From contig CALXJL010000063.1 in the NCBI GenBank assembly GCA_944388615.1, forward strand, positions 1 through 8,710: a DNA stretch of 8,710 nucleotides. Direction: 5' to 3'. Made by a program: the position numbers and the translations under genes. Source of the DNA: an uncultured Clostridia bacterium (GTDB lineage: Bacteria; Bacillota; Clostridia; TANB77; CAG-508). This document shows, in pieces, positions 1 through 5,934 of this stretch. The notes beneath the pieces are model-generated. The model made no database searches and was not told where the DNA came from. It saw only the letters and a list, made by a program, of their open reading frames with translations. Every line of letters begins with the position of its first letter. The first letter of the stretch is position 1.

Positions 1-1319
1 AGCAGGCTTGTCCAGAAACTGTTTCTGTCTCACGCATTGATAATATATTTCTTGTTGGATATATTTTTCTTAAGTGTAACTCAAATGCGGTTTCTGTAAT
101 ACGTAGGTTCATTGTTTCGTATATATTTTCTATCATTGCCATAAGCATTGTGGTTTTTCCGGCATCCTTGTTCTCCTGTTAGAGATATAATTCTTGCTCC
201 CTTAACAAGGAATTTTAATAATTCTATTGCATCTTCTCTTCCTGTATGTATTTGGTCTTTTCTTATAATTTGTTCTAGTGCTGCACGTTTTACGTCAAAT
301 TTTCTTACGAAAAATGCCCATGTTTCAGACATGCTTGGTCTAACAACAACAACACGTGATCCATCTTTCATTTCGTTTATTTTGTATCCATTTGTGTCTG
401 ATAATTGTCCTGGGTTATTGTATTTATATATGTTTTGACATACTCTTTTTAATTCTGCTTCTGTTCCAAAAGAAAGGAATTCTAAACGTATAGATTTACC
501 TTGGAACATTATCCATATACTGTCACATGCACGTGGAACTTTACGCTCTGTTATTTGACTTAAATAATCTCCATCTGTTTGTGCTACTTGACTTAAAAAT
601 GATTCTGGAAGTCCAGATACTCCACCTGAAATACCATCTATATTCATATCTCTTATTTCATCTATAGCACTATATCCTTTGTAATGTTGATATATTCTTT
701 GTACTACTACATTTAACTTGTCTTCAAATGATAATGTTACTTTTTCTTTTTCATATATATTATCTATTTCTTCAGATGTTATTACATAACATGGTTTTGT
801 TTCACCTTGTACGTATTTAAGTTCTGCTAAGTTGTATTTTTTTATCATTTCTGTTAATCCTTCATATGCAAATTGATTTTTAAACATGTATATTAATATA
901 TCAAATTTGTCTTGTGCTGTTAATAATGATGGTATATCAAATGGTATTGCTTTTGATACATTAGTTTCTGTAACTCCATATTCTTTATATAGTAAATCAT
1001 ATATTAATTCTTTTACATATTTTTTATCATTTATATCTCCATATGTACAACCTTTAAGAGCCTTTTTTAGTTCATACTTCTTATTTTTTCTTCTTTTTAA
1101 TTCTTCTTCTGATAGTCCTATATCATATAAATTTATTTTTGTTATTTCATCAAGTCTTTTTTTAACAAACTCAGTCATTTTGTCTAATGTATATGTTTTC
1201 TCATCAACTTCTATTTTGTCTTCTACTTCTTCATTTTTCTTCTTTTTAATAAAGTTTAATACTAAGAAAACTGCTGCTATTAATACAATAAGACTTAACA
1301 TTATATTGGAAATAGTCAT
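1..1319 (-). CDS. CpaF/TadA-like secretion ATPase, 3' end off window, frameshifted in Walker A
   Basis: This is a type II/IV secretion-family hexameric ATPase, the motor that powers pilus assembly in Tad/Flp-type systems. The ATG at 1317-1319 follows AAAGGAG (1326-1332) by 6 bases. Residues 8-24 form a hydrophobic segment followed by KKKK, so the protein looks membrane-tethered at its N-terminus; CpaF proteins are usually soluble. Residues 45-260 form an N-terminal helical region, and residues 261-385 carry the family's pre-P-loop domain (SIRLEF, GSRVVVVRPS). The frame reads TGEQG up to residue 385, then one extra base at about 164-165 shifts it. Read in the next frame, 163 to 2 gives AGKTTMLMAMIENIY and on to HLRKIYPTRNIL, restoring GEQGAGKTT and the usual downstream sequence. 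Unrepaired, the frame ends at 81 with a nonsense tail. The Walker B and His-box regions lie beyond the window. It is the fourth gene of the operon starting at 3830. Family assignment is firm; whether the frameshift is real is not known. Confidence 0.88.
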
Positions 1320-1341
1320 TTTAGGCTCCTTTCATTATAGT

Positions 1342-2184
1342 TTATCTTCTCATTTGCATTTCCTGTGCTTTATAAATTACATTATCCGTAAATGCTTTTA
1401 TTTCTTTTACAAAAACGGCATTTCTATCTGTTGGATCTATTCTTCTCATCTTTAGGAAAAATTCTACAACTTCACCTTCTGCACAAGATTCAAAAAATAA
1501 TGTGTTATATGCTACTGCAGAAACCATTTTCTTTTCTTTCAGATATCTTGTTACATTTTTCTTATTCATTTTAGAGTATTTATCATATCTTCCTATTAGT
1601 GTCATCATTTTTGGATCTTTAAAAAATGGATCTTCAGTTTTTAATTTTAGCCAATTATCTATTAATTTTAATCTTTGTGTTATATTTACCACAACCACAT
1701 CAGCTATTTGTAATATTGCTTCTTTATCTTTTCTTGGCATTCTTTTACTTACATCCACAAACACAAAGTCATAAGATTGATTTGCAAATTGTAGTACCTC
1801 TGGATAAAAAGGTGTTATAGCACTATATTCTTCATAATTACTAGTTTTAGGTGCAGGTAAAACATCAAATTTTTCTTTGAATATAACTTTAGTATAATCG
1901 TGTATTATACTAGGACTATTTTTGTTGCTTTTTATTAATTTCATTAGTCCTTCTATTCCTTCTTCCATTCCTGTCATTGTTTTATTTCCCATCCCTACTG
2001 GTACTGCCATTCCTGCTCTTCTATAATCCCAATAACATTCTTCTAATGTAGCATCATTAAAATTTGTTGTAACACTTAATATTTTATAATTGTGTTCTAT
2101 AGCCATATATGTAGTTACTGCAACCATTGATAATGTTTGAGCTGTTTCGTTAGTATTATCACTCCAAAAAGCTATTATAGACAT
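1342..2184 (-). CDS. CpaE/MinD-like protein with degenerate P-loop (second of two)
   Basis: A 280-residue protein with the layout of the SIMIBI (ParA/MinD/CpaE) fold. An N-terminal beta strand (SIIAFWS) runs into the position of the P-loop, then a helix, then a second strand (YKILSVTT, residues 33-40). A Walker-B/switch-II-like strand YDFVFVDVS lies at 138-146 and another strand, ADVVVVNITQ, at 161-170. The P-loop reads SDNTNETAQTLS (residues 8-19). It lacks the glycines and both lysines of the deviant Walker A motif KGGxGKT, so ATP hydrolysis in the usual way is unlikely. The ATG at 2182-2184 follows a GGAAGG-type site (2194-2199). It sits 22 bases before the CpaF-like ATPase and 24 bases after the first CpaE-like gene. 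In Tad systems CpaE-type proteins localise the machinery, so a scaffold or localisation role is my inference. Confidence 0.72.
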   Translation of the reverse strand: MSIIAFWSDNTNETAQTLSMVAVTTYMAIEHNYKILSVTTNFNDATLEECYWDYRRAGMAVPVGMGNKTMTGMEEGIEGLMKLIKSNKNSPSIIHDYTKVIFKEKFDVLPAPKTSNYEEYSAITPFYPEVLQFANQSYDFVFVDVSKRMPRKDKEAILQIADVVVVNITQRLKLIDNWLKLKTEDPFFKDPKMMTLIGRYDKYSKMNKKNVTRYLKEKKMVSAVAYNTLFFESCAEGEVVEFFLKMRRIDPTDRNAVFVKEIKAFTDNVIYKAQEMQMRR

Positions 2185-2208
2185 TTATCTTTTCCTTCCT
2201 TCTTTATT

Positions 2209-2907
2209 TTAAATAATTTTTTCTATTGCTTTAAATGCTTTTTTTACTAAAGCTTCATTATTGAATTCTGTAATTTCTGTTGTCACGAATTGTAGACCTG
2301 CTTTGTATTGGTTACTTAGTTTTTTAAATTTAATTTTAGATACTCTTTGATTTTCATATATTATACTTTGATCTCCTATATCAAATGGCATGTATATTCT
2401 TTCTTTATCCCATTCTACTTTATATCCCAGTGCTAAGAAATCCAAATATTCTTCTTCTTCTTTTAATGCAGCTTTTGAAAACAATATTTTCTTCATTGGT
2501 AATGGATATTGTAGTCCACTTAATATTTCTAATCCTCTTCTTAATGAATACACATCAAATGATGTTACAAAATAATTTTTATTAAAGTTTATTGCATTAA
2601 AACTATTTAACATTTCATATGAATCTATATCTACAAGTACATAATCATAGTTTAATTCTTCTGTATTATCCATTCCTAAATAAGATTTTATATCTTCAAA
2701 GCTTTTGTATCCAACAGCTACATCTATATCTTCAAAATCTGTTATATATGTTTTTGTTGGTTCCAATGATGGAACTACATATTTCGCTCTTTGATTTATT
2801 GTTGTATCTATTACTAATACTTTTTTCTCCATTTCTACCAAAATTCTTGCTGTATATATTATAAAATCTGTTTTGTCAAATGCTCCTATGAACCCTATTT
2901 TTCTCAT
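2209..2907 (-). CDS. CpaE/MinD-like protein with degenerate P-loop (first of two)
   Basis: A 232-residue protein with MinD/ParA-like features. The first strand is RKIGFIG. The P-loop position reads GAFDKTDF (residues 8-15), keeping a Lys-Thr pair but with Asp in place of the preceding Gly and no upstream signature lysine. A second strand KVLVIDTT (29-36) matches the A' motif of this fold, where the Asp-Thr is typical. YDYVLVDID (87-95) matches Walker B/switch II. The C-terminal third is helical and charged. The start ATG at 2905-2907 follows AAAGGAAG with about 11 bases between. It lies 35 bases after the CpaB-like gene and 24 before the second CpaE-like gene. The two CpaE-like proteins share the fold outline but little visible sequence, so they are not a recent tandem copy. 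Function is inferred from position in a pilus-type operon; nucleotide binding may survive here but is unproven. Confidence 0.72.
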   Translation of the reverse strand: MRKIGFIGAFDKTDFIIYTARILVEMEKKVLVIDTTINQRAKYVVPSLEPTKTYITDFEDIDVAVGYKSFEDIKSYLGMDNTEELNYDYVLVDIDSYEMLNSFNAINFNKNYFVTSFDVYSLRRGLEILSGLQYPLPMKKILFSKAALKEEEEYLDFLALGYKVEWDKERIYMPFDIGDQSIIYENQRVSKIKFKKLSNQYKAGLQFVTTEITEFNNEALVKKAFKAIEKII

Positions 2908-2942
2908 ATTTATAATATCTTCCTTTCTTTAGTAATTATATT

Positions 2943-3830
2943 CTACTCTCCTGATAGAGCATCTAAATATGCTTTTCTTTCTTCTAATGCTTTACTTACT
3001 TGCTCTGATACACCTGATTCAATATTACTTAATTGGCTATCTGAATAATAGTTCCTTTCATCTACTATTTTATCTCTTTTTAGATCAGCCCATTGTCCCA
3101 CTATAGCATTTGATGCTTCTTGTACAATATTAGGATTTCCTTCTATAGCATTTTTTGAATTTTCAGATACTGCATATGTTATTGTAGAAGCTGCTTGCAT
3201 TCCTGGGTCTGTATATGTTGTTGCATATAATATTGAACCTGTCATTATGTATGCATCAACTATAGCACTACTCATTGCTAAAGTTTCTGCTTCATTCATA
3301 TTTAATTGGATTGTTGTTGAAGATGGACTTCCACCTATTACAGGAATTGTTACTTGTTTTTTAGCAACAACTATAAAGTCCAATCCAGATGGTAATTTTA
3401 ATCTTATATCTATATAATCGCCATCTTGTAATTGACTTGGTAATACTATCATATTATATTCTTGTAATCTCGTATTTTCTAAGTCTACTGCACCTTGTTC
3501 AGTTACCACAGATGCTGTTAATATCGCACCAGCTGAAAGATCAACTTTTGCAATTCCACTTTCTGGTAATTTAGAGTTGTTCCCTGGAACTACACTAGAA
3601 TCTACTTTTACTTCTTCATATTTCCCGTCAATTGATTGACCTGATTTCACATCCTCTTTTAATACATACACTGTTTGTTTTGCTTCTTCCACTGCTTCTT
3701 GTTCTTTTCTTATATTCATTAATTGTACAACTAAAAATGCTATTATAGCTCCTGTTATAAGTAATGTTATTAATACACCTATCATAAATGAGGTATTTGC
3801 TTTTTTTTGCATAGGATTCATTGCTGCCAT
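2943..3830 (-). CDS. CpaB/SAF-domain membrane protein of the pilus-type operon
   Basis: A 295-residue protein, first gene of the operon. It has a short basic cytoplasmic N-terminus, a membrane helix at about residues 15-37, and a coiled stretch RKEQEAVEEAKQ. A SAF-like domain follows at about residues 52-112: YVLKEDVKSGQSID, then DLSAGAILTASVV, the paired entry/exit pattern seen in CpaB/RcpC and FlgA. After it comes a beta-rich segment with LQDGDYIDIRL (134-144), also typical of CpaB, and a charged helical C-terminus. In Gram-negative Tad systems CpaB acts at the envelope with the secretin; there is no secretin here, so in this presumed monoderm it probably forms part of an extracytoplasmic assembly base (inference). 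The ATG at 3828-3830 follows a perfect AAGGAGG (3838-3844) by 7 bases. A second in-frame ATG three codons on is poorly spaced. A promoter lies just upstream. Confidence 0.82.
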   Translation of the reverse strand: MAAMNPMQKKANTSFMIGVLITLLITGAIIAFLVVQLMNIRKEQEAVEEAKQTVYVLKEDVKSGQSIDGKYEEVKVDSSVVPGNNSKLPESGIAKVDLSAGAILTASVVTEQGAVDLENTRLQEYNMIVLPSQLQDGDYIDIRLKLPSGLDFIVVAKKQVTIPVIGGSPSSTTIQLNMNEAETLAMSSAIVDAYIMTGSILYATTYTDPGMQAASTITYAVSENSKNAIEGNPNIVQEASNAIVGQWADLKRDKIVDERNYYSDSQLSNIESGVSEQVSKALEERKAYLDALSGE

Positions 3831-3856
3831 ATATATTCCTCCTTAGTTTTTTCAAA

Positions 3857-3885
3857 ATTTTACTACTTATTTTATTTTATAACAA
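3857..3885 (-). promoter_or_regulatory. Sigma-A-type promoter of the CpaB-CpaF operon
   Basis: Read on the minus strand, TTGTTA (3880-3885) is followed by exactly 17 bases and then TAAAAT (3857-3862), matching the -35/-10 consensus at 4 of 6 and 5 of 6 positions. It lies between the upstream terminator hairpin and the AAGGAGG of the CpaB-like gene. This would give a leader of roughly 20 bases. AT-rich sequence makes chance -10 boxes common, but spacing and location are right. Confidence 0.55.
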
Positions 3886-3892
3886 ATACCCC

Positions 3893-3939
3893 AAAAAAAC
3901 AATACAATTATTTCTTTGTAATATAATTGTATTGTTTTT
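3893..3939 (-). terminator. Rho-independent terminator after the 138-residue membrane protein gene
   Basis: Perfect 17-base inverted repeat: 3895-3911 pairs with 3923-3939 around an 11-base loop. On the minus strand the stem ends in a run of seven T (3893-3899). It follows the TAG of the 3961-4377 gene and precedes the pilus-operon promoter, so it insulates that operon. The stem is AT-rich, but flanking T runs on both sides would allow function in either direction. Confidence 0.8.
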
Positions 3940-3960
3940 GTAATATTTTTGTAATTATAT

Positions 3961-4377
3961 CTATCTTATGCAGTTTTTAGAATTATTTCCCAATATAGTA
4001 TTTATATATTCTATTGGATATCCATTTGAAATTTGTGTATTTCCACTGGTTAATGTTAAAGAATTATTTTCATTATAACAATTTCTATGGTTACAACAAT
4101 TTGAGTTGTTTCTATTATTTAATGTATTAAAACAACATTTTATTCTTTTTATTAATCTTGTTATCCATGCAGTAATAAATGCAATTATTGCATATATTAT
4201 AGCTAATATTATTAATATTGCAAGAGTTCCTGTTGAAGATACTAAAAATGCTATAATTAAGTATATTGCAAATACTAATAATGACACTAATACTGGATTA
4301 CAAATTATTTTTTCTAGAACAATAGCAAATATTATAGTCGCAAGTGGTAATACAAAAAATATTAATAAACTAGTCAT
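3961..4377 (-). CDS. Small membrane protein with Cys/His/Asn-rich tail, function unknown
   Basis: A 138-residue protein. Residues 1-72 hold three hydrophobic segments, at about 3-22, 28-47 and 52-72, with very short connectors. A basic stretch RLIKRIK (74-80) follows, which by the positive-inside rule puts the tail in the cytoplasm. The tail is unlike the rest: KCCFN (80-84), then Asn/Arg-rich sequence with NCCNHRNCYN (93-102) and a last Cys at 136. The Cys pairs, His97 and Cys100 could bind a metal or form disulphides; that is inference. The hydrophobic half recalls short Bacillus-type proteins of the DUF2651 kind, but I cannot confirm it and would not name it. The ATG at 4375-4377 follows GAAAGGAAG at good spacing. 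The gene is bracketed by terminators at 4420-4463 and 3893-3939, so it is probably transcribed alone, although I see no convincing promoter in the 42 bases between. Confidence 0.72.
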   Translation of the reverse strand: MTSLLIFFVLPLATIIFAIVLEKIICNPVLVSLLVFAIYLIIAFLVSSTGTLAILIILAIIYAIIAFITAWITRLIKRIKCCFNTLNNRNNSNCCNHRNCYNENNSLTLTSGNTQISNGYPIEYINTILGNNSKNCIR

Positions 4378-4419
4378 ATTTTTTCTTCCTTTCTCTACTA
4401 CTTTATTTTTAGTTTATGC

Positions 4420-4463
4420 AAAAAAAGCAAAATTCGTTATTTTAAATAACAAATTTTGCTTTT
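4420..4463 (-). terminator. Rho-independent terminator after the 147-residue secreted protein gene
   Basis: An inverted repeat pairs 4423-4441 with 4445-4463 around a 3-base loop. The single non-Watson-Crick position (4435 with 4451) is a G-U pair in minus-strand RNA but a C-A mismatch in plus-strand RNA, which supports minus-strand function. A run of seven T follows on the minus strand (4420-4426). Confidence 0.82.
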
Positions 4464-4494
4464 AATTTAATGCACTGTTTTATATTATATTTTA

Positions 4495-4938
4495 TTATTT
4501 GTTGTTAACATTTCTATCTTGCCTCATGTAATACCATACTAGTCCAATAATTGCAAGCGCAACTACTGCAAGTATTGCCCATGTCCATCCTGTCGCTGTA
4601 AAGACTCCGTTAGTATTAGCATTTGTTCTTCTTGCAGTATAGTTATTGTCTCTATCATTATTGTTGTCTACGACACCATCATTATTCCAATCATCATTTT
4701 TCATTCCACCTTGTACATCATTAACCATATTTGATGCCGCTTCACCTGCTGTATTAAGACCTTCTTTAACAGTTCCTGCCGCACCTTTTGCTGCATCTTC
4801 CACTTTATCTTCTGCTGTTCCTACTGCTCCTCTAATATCATTTGTTATATTTTGTGCTTGATTTGCATATATATTTTGACTTCCGATTATTAAACTTGCT
4901 GCTATTACTGCTATTCCTAAAATCAATTTACTTTTCAT
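4495..4938 (-). CDS. Secreted, C-terminally membrane-anchored protein with LEA-like helix and Ca-loop-like motif
   Basis: A 147-residue protein of unrecognised family. Residues 1-25 look like a signal peptide (MKSK, hydrophobic core, likely cut after IYA). Residues 35-78 are an Ala/Gly/Lys/Glu-rich amphipathic stretch (TAEDKVEDAAKGAAG, TVKEGLNTAGEAAS) resembling group-3 LEA or CsbD-like sequence. At 83-95, DWNNDGVVDNNND fits the EF-hand/dockerin calcium loop spacing: D, N, D and G at positions 1, 3, 5 and 6, V at 8, D at 9. A Thr/Asn linker leads to a membrane segment at about 117-137 and a short MRQDRN tail. Topology therefore looks like an extracellular domain anchored by a C-terminal helix. 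The ATG at 4936-4938 follows AAAGGATGG. It is flanked by terminators on both sides, so it is likely a single-gene unit. Base composition is somewhat richer in G+C than its neighbours. Function is not known. Confidence 0.75.
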   Translation of the reverse strand: MKSKLILGIAVIAASLIIGSQNIYANQAQNITNDIRGAVGTAEDKVEDAAKGAAGTVKEGLNTAGEAASNMVNDVQGGMKNDDWNNDGVVDNNNDRDNNYTARRTNANTNGVFTATGWTWAILAVVALAIIGLVWYYMRQDRNVNNK

Positions 4939-5060
4939 TTTATATGTCCATCCTTTCTTTTGAAAATGATATATTAATATTATTGTATTTTACTATGTTT
5001 TTATACTGTAAAAAATGTAGTAAATTGACGAAATTTTTCCTATTAAATGAATTTAATTTT

Positions 5061-5098
5061 AAAAAAATTGCTAATAAAAACATTATTAACAATTTTTT
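5061..5098 (-). terminator. Rho-independent terminator after the frameshifted small gene
   Basis: Minus-strand hairpin pairing 5062-5077 with 5083-5098 around a 5-base loop, followed by a seven-T run (5061-5067). One pair (5071 with 5089) is G-U in minus-strand RNA and a mismatch on the other strand, which supports the direction. It starts immediately after the TAG at 5099-5101, so it marks the end of the shifted reading frame described at 5099-5357. Confidence 0.8.
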
Positions 5099-5357
5099 CT
5101 ATTTTTCTGATTTCATTCTAATTAAGATTGCAATTGCTAATAATACAATTACAACTCCGACTGATATTAATATAATATTTATTATATCTGTGTTTGAAAG
5201 AGTGTTATCCTGCCCGTACATTTGTTATGGTTGTTTGTCCACCTGTTGATTGTAACGTAGATGAGTTTGTATTTACATTTGTCCCATAACAAGTATTGAC
5301 AAATAAACACATAATTATACATAAAACAACCAGTATTTTTTTACTATATTTTGTCAT
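5099..5357 (-). pseudogene. Small signal-peptide/membrane-anchored protein, frame broken by one base
   Basis: The ATG at 5355-5357 follows AGAGGAGG (5362-5369). Frame 0 reads MTKYSKKILVVLCIIMCLFV, a clear signal peptide, then a Thr/Ser/Asn/Gln-rich stretch to TTITN, and stops at 5205-5207 after 50 codons. The +1 frame opens just after a stop at 5225-5227 and reads MYGQDNTLSNTDIIN, then a strong membrane segment (IILISVGVVIVLLAIAILI), RMKSEK and a TAG at 5099-5101. A terminator abuts that stop. Removing one base between about 5205 and 5224 joins the halves into a roughly 85-residue secreted protein with a C-terminal anchor, the same plan as the 4495-4938 protein. It lies 36 bases after smpB and may share its transcript. 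The second frame has its own ATG (5219-5221) but no ribosome binding site. Sequencing error, true mutation or programmed frameshifting are all possible; function is unknown. Confidence 0.68.
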
Positions 5358-5393
5358 TATTCCTCCTCTTTTGTTTTAATAATATACAATATT

Positions 5394-5834
5394 TTATTTC
5401 AGATATTTTCTCATTTTCTTTTCTGCATCTTTTTTTGCTATATCTTCTCTTTTATCATATAATTTTTTTCCTTTTCCAATCCCAAGTTCAACTTTTACAA
5501 AATTCTTTTTAAAATATATGCTAATTGGAACTAATGTATATCCTTTCTGTTTTATTAAACCTATTAATCTATTTATTTCGCTTTTCTTTAAAAGTAATTT
5601 TCTATCTCTTAAAGGATCTTTATTATGTATATTACCATGATCATATGGACTAATATGCATCATATGTATAAAAACTTCTCCATTACGAATTGTAGCATAA
5701 GATTCTTTTAAATTTGCTTTTCCTGATCTAATTGATTTTATTTCTGTTCCAGTTAGGACAATTCCTGTTTCTATTGTTTCTATTATTGAATAATTATGTC
5801 TTGCAACTGGGTTTTTAGCTATTATTTTTGACAT
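5394..5834 (-). CDS. smpB: SmpB, SsrA (tmRNA)-binding protein
   Basis: SmpB binds tmRNA and delivers it to stalled ribosomes for trans-translation, rescuing the ribosome and tagging the unfinished peptide. At 146 residues the protein is near the usual length. Family hallmarks are visible: IIAKNPVARHNYSI at the N-terminus, TGIVLTGTEIKSIRSGKANL (residues 23-42), HISPYDHGN, DPLRDRKLLLKKSEI, and GYTLVPISIYFKKNFVKVEL in the OB-fold barrel. GKGKKLYDKREDIAKKDAEK leads into the basic C-terminal tail that enters the decoding site. The ATG at 5832-5834 is preceded by a weak GAGAG site. It stands alone between aldolase and a small membrane-protein gene. The tmRNA gene ssrA is often close to smpB, but none is visible in this window. 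Upstream, a long hairpin separates it from aldolase. Confidence 0.97.
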   Translation of the reverse strand: MSKIIAKNPVARHNYSIIETIETGIVLTGTEIKSIRSGKANLKESYATIRNGEVFIHMMHISPYDHGNIHNKDPLRDRKLLLKKSEINRLIGLIKQKGYTLVPISIYFKKNFVKVELGIGKGKKLYDKREDIAKKDAEKKMRKYLK

Positions 5835-5870
5835 TGTAATCTACTCTCTTTCATAAGCTGTTTTATATAA

Positions 5871-5925
5871 ACCGACAAATCTGGAAGTATTAATTATTTA
5901 ATATCTTCCTTCCAGATTTGTTGGT
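5871..5925 (-). terminator. Long hairpin between aldolase and smpB, probable aldolase terminator
   Basis: A 17-base inverted repeat pairs 5871-5887 with 5909-5925. The loop can itself fold through TATTAA/TTAATA. It lies 9 bases after the aldolase stop. The tract after it on the minus strand is only a mixed T/A run (GGTTTATATAAAA), so termination may be partial and some smpB transcription could come from read-through. One outer pair is G-U on plus-strand RNA and an A-C mismatch on minus-strand RNA, so direction is less clear than for the other hairpins. Confidence 0.6.
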
Positions 5926-5934
5926 TATTTATTT

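Noticed and set aside
886..1455. Plus-strand open frame of 189 codons opposite the CpaF-like gene.
   Set aside because: It crosses the boundary between two well-supported minus-strand genes, is Ser/Phe/Ile-rich as antisense shadows are, and lacks a ribosome binding site.
1342..2907. Recent tandem duplication giving the two CpaE-like genes.
   Set aside because: Apart from fold-level strands they share little sequence, differ in length (280 and 232 residues) and have different P-loop remnants.
4106..4465. Plus-strand open frame of 119 codons opposite the 138-residue membrane protein gene.
   Set aside because: It has no ribosome binding site, runs through the terminator hairpin, and its Asn/Ile-rich composition is what the reverse strand of a hydrophobic gene produces.
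3893..5098. The several palindromes as a CRISPR array or a dispersed repeat family.
   Set aside because: The hairpins at 3893, 4420 and 5061 have different sequences, each follows a stop codon and each ends in a T run. They are individual terminators.
5099..5393. A tmRNA (ssrA) gene next to smpB.
   Set aside because: The region downstream of smpB is a signal-peptide gene with a ribosome binding site. No tRNA-like Ala acceptor end or tag-peptide frame is visible.
5871..5925. A riboswitch or attenuator leader for smpB in the long hairpin.
   Set aside because: It is a single simple hairpin with an A/T loop, right after the aldolase stop. No conserved aptamer elements are visible; a terminator is the simpler reading.
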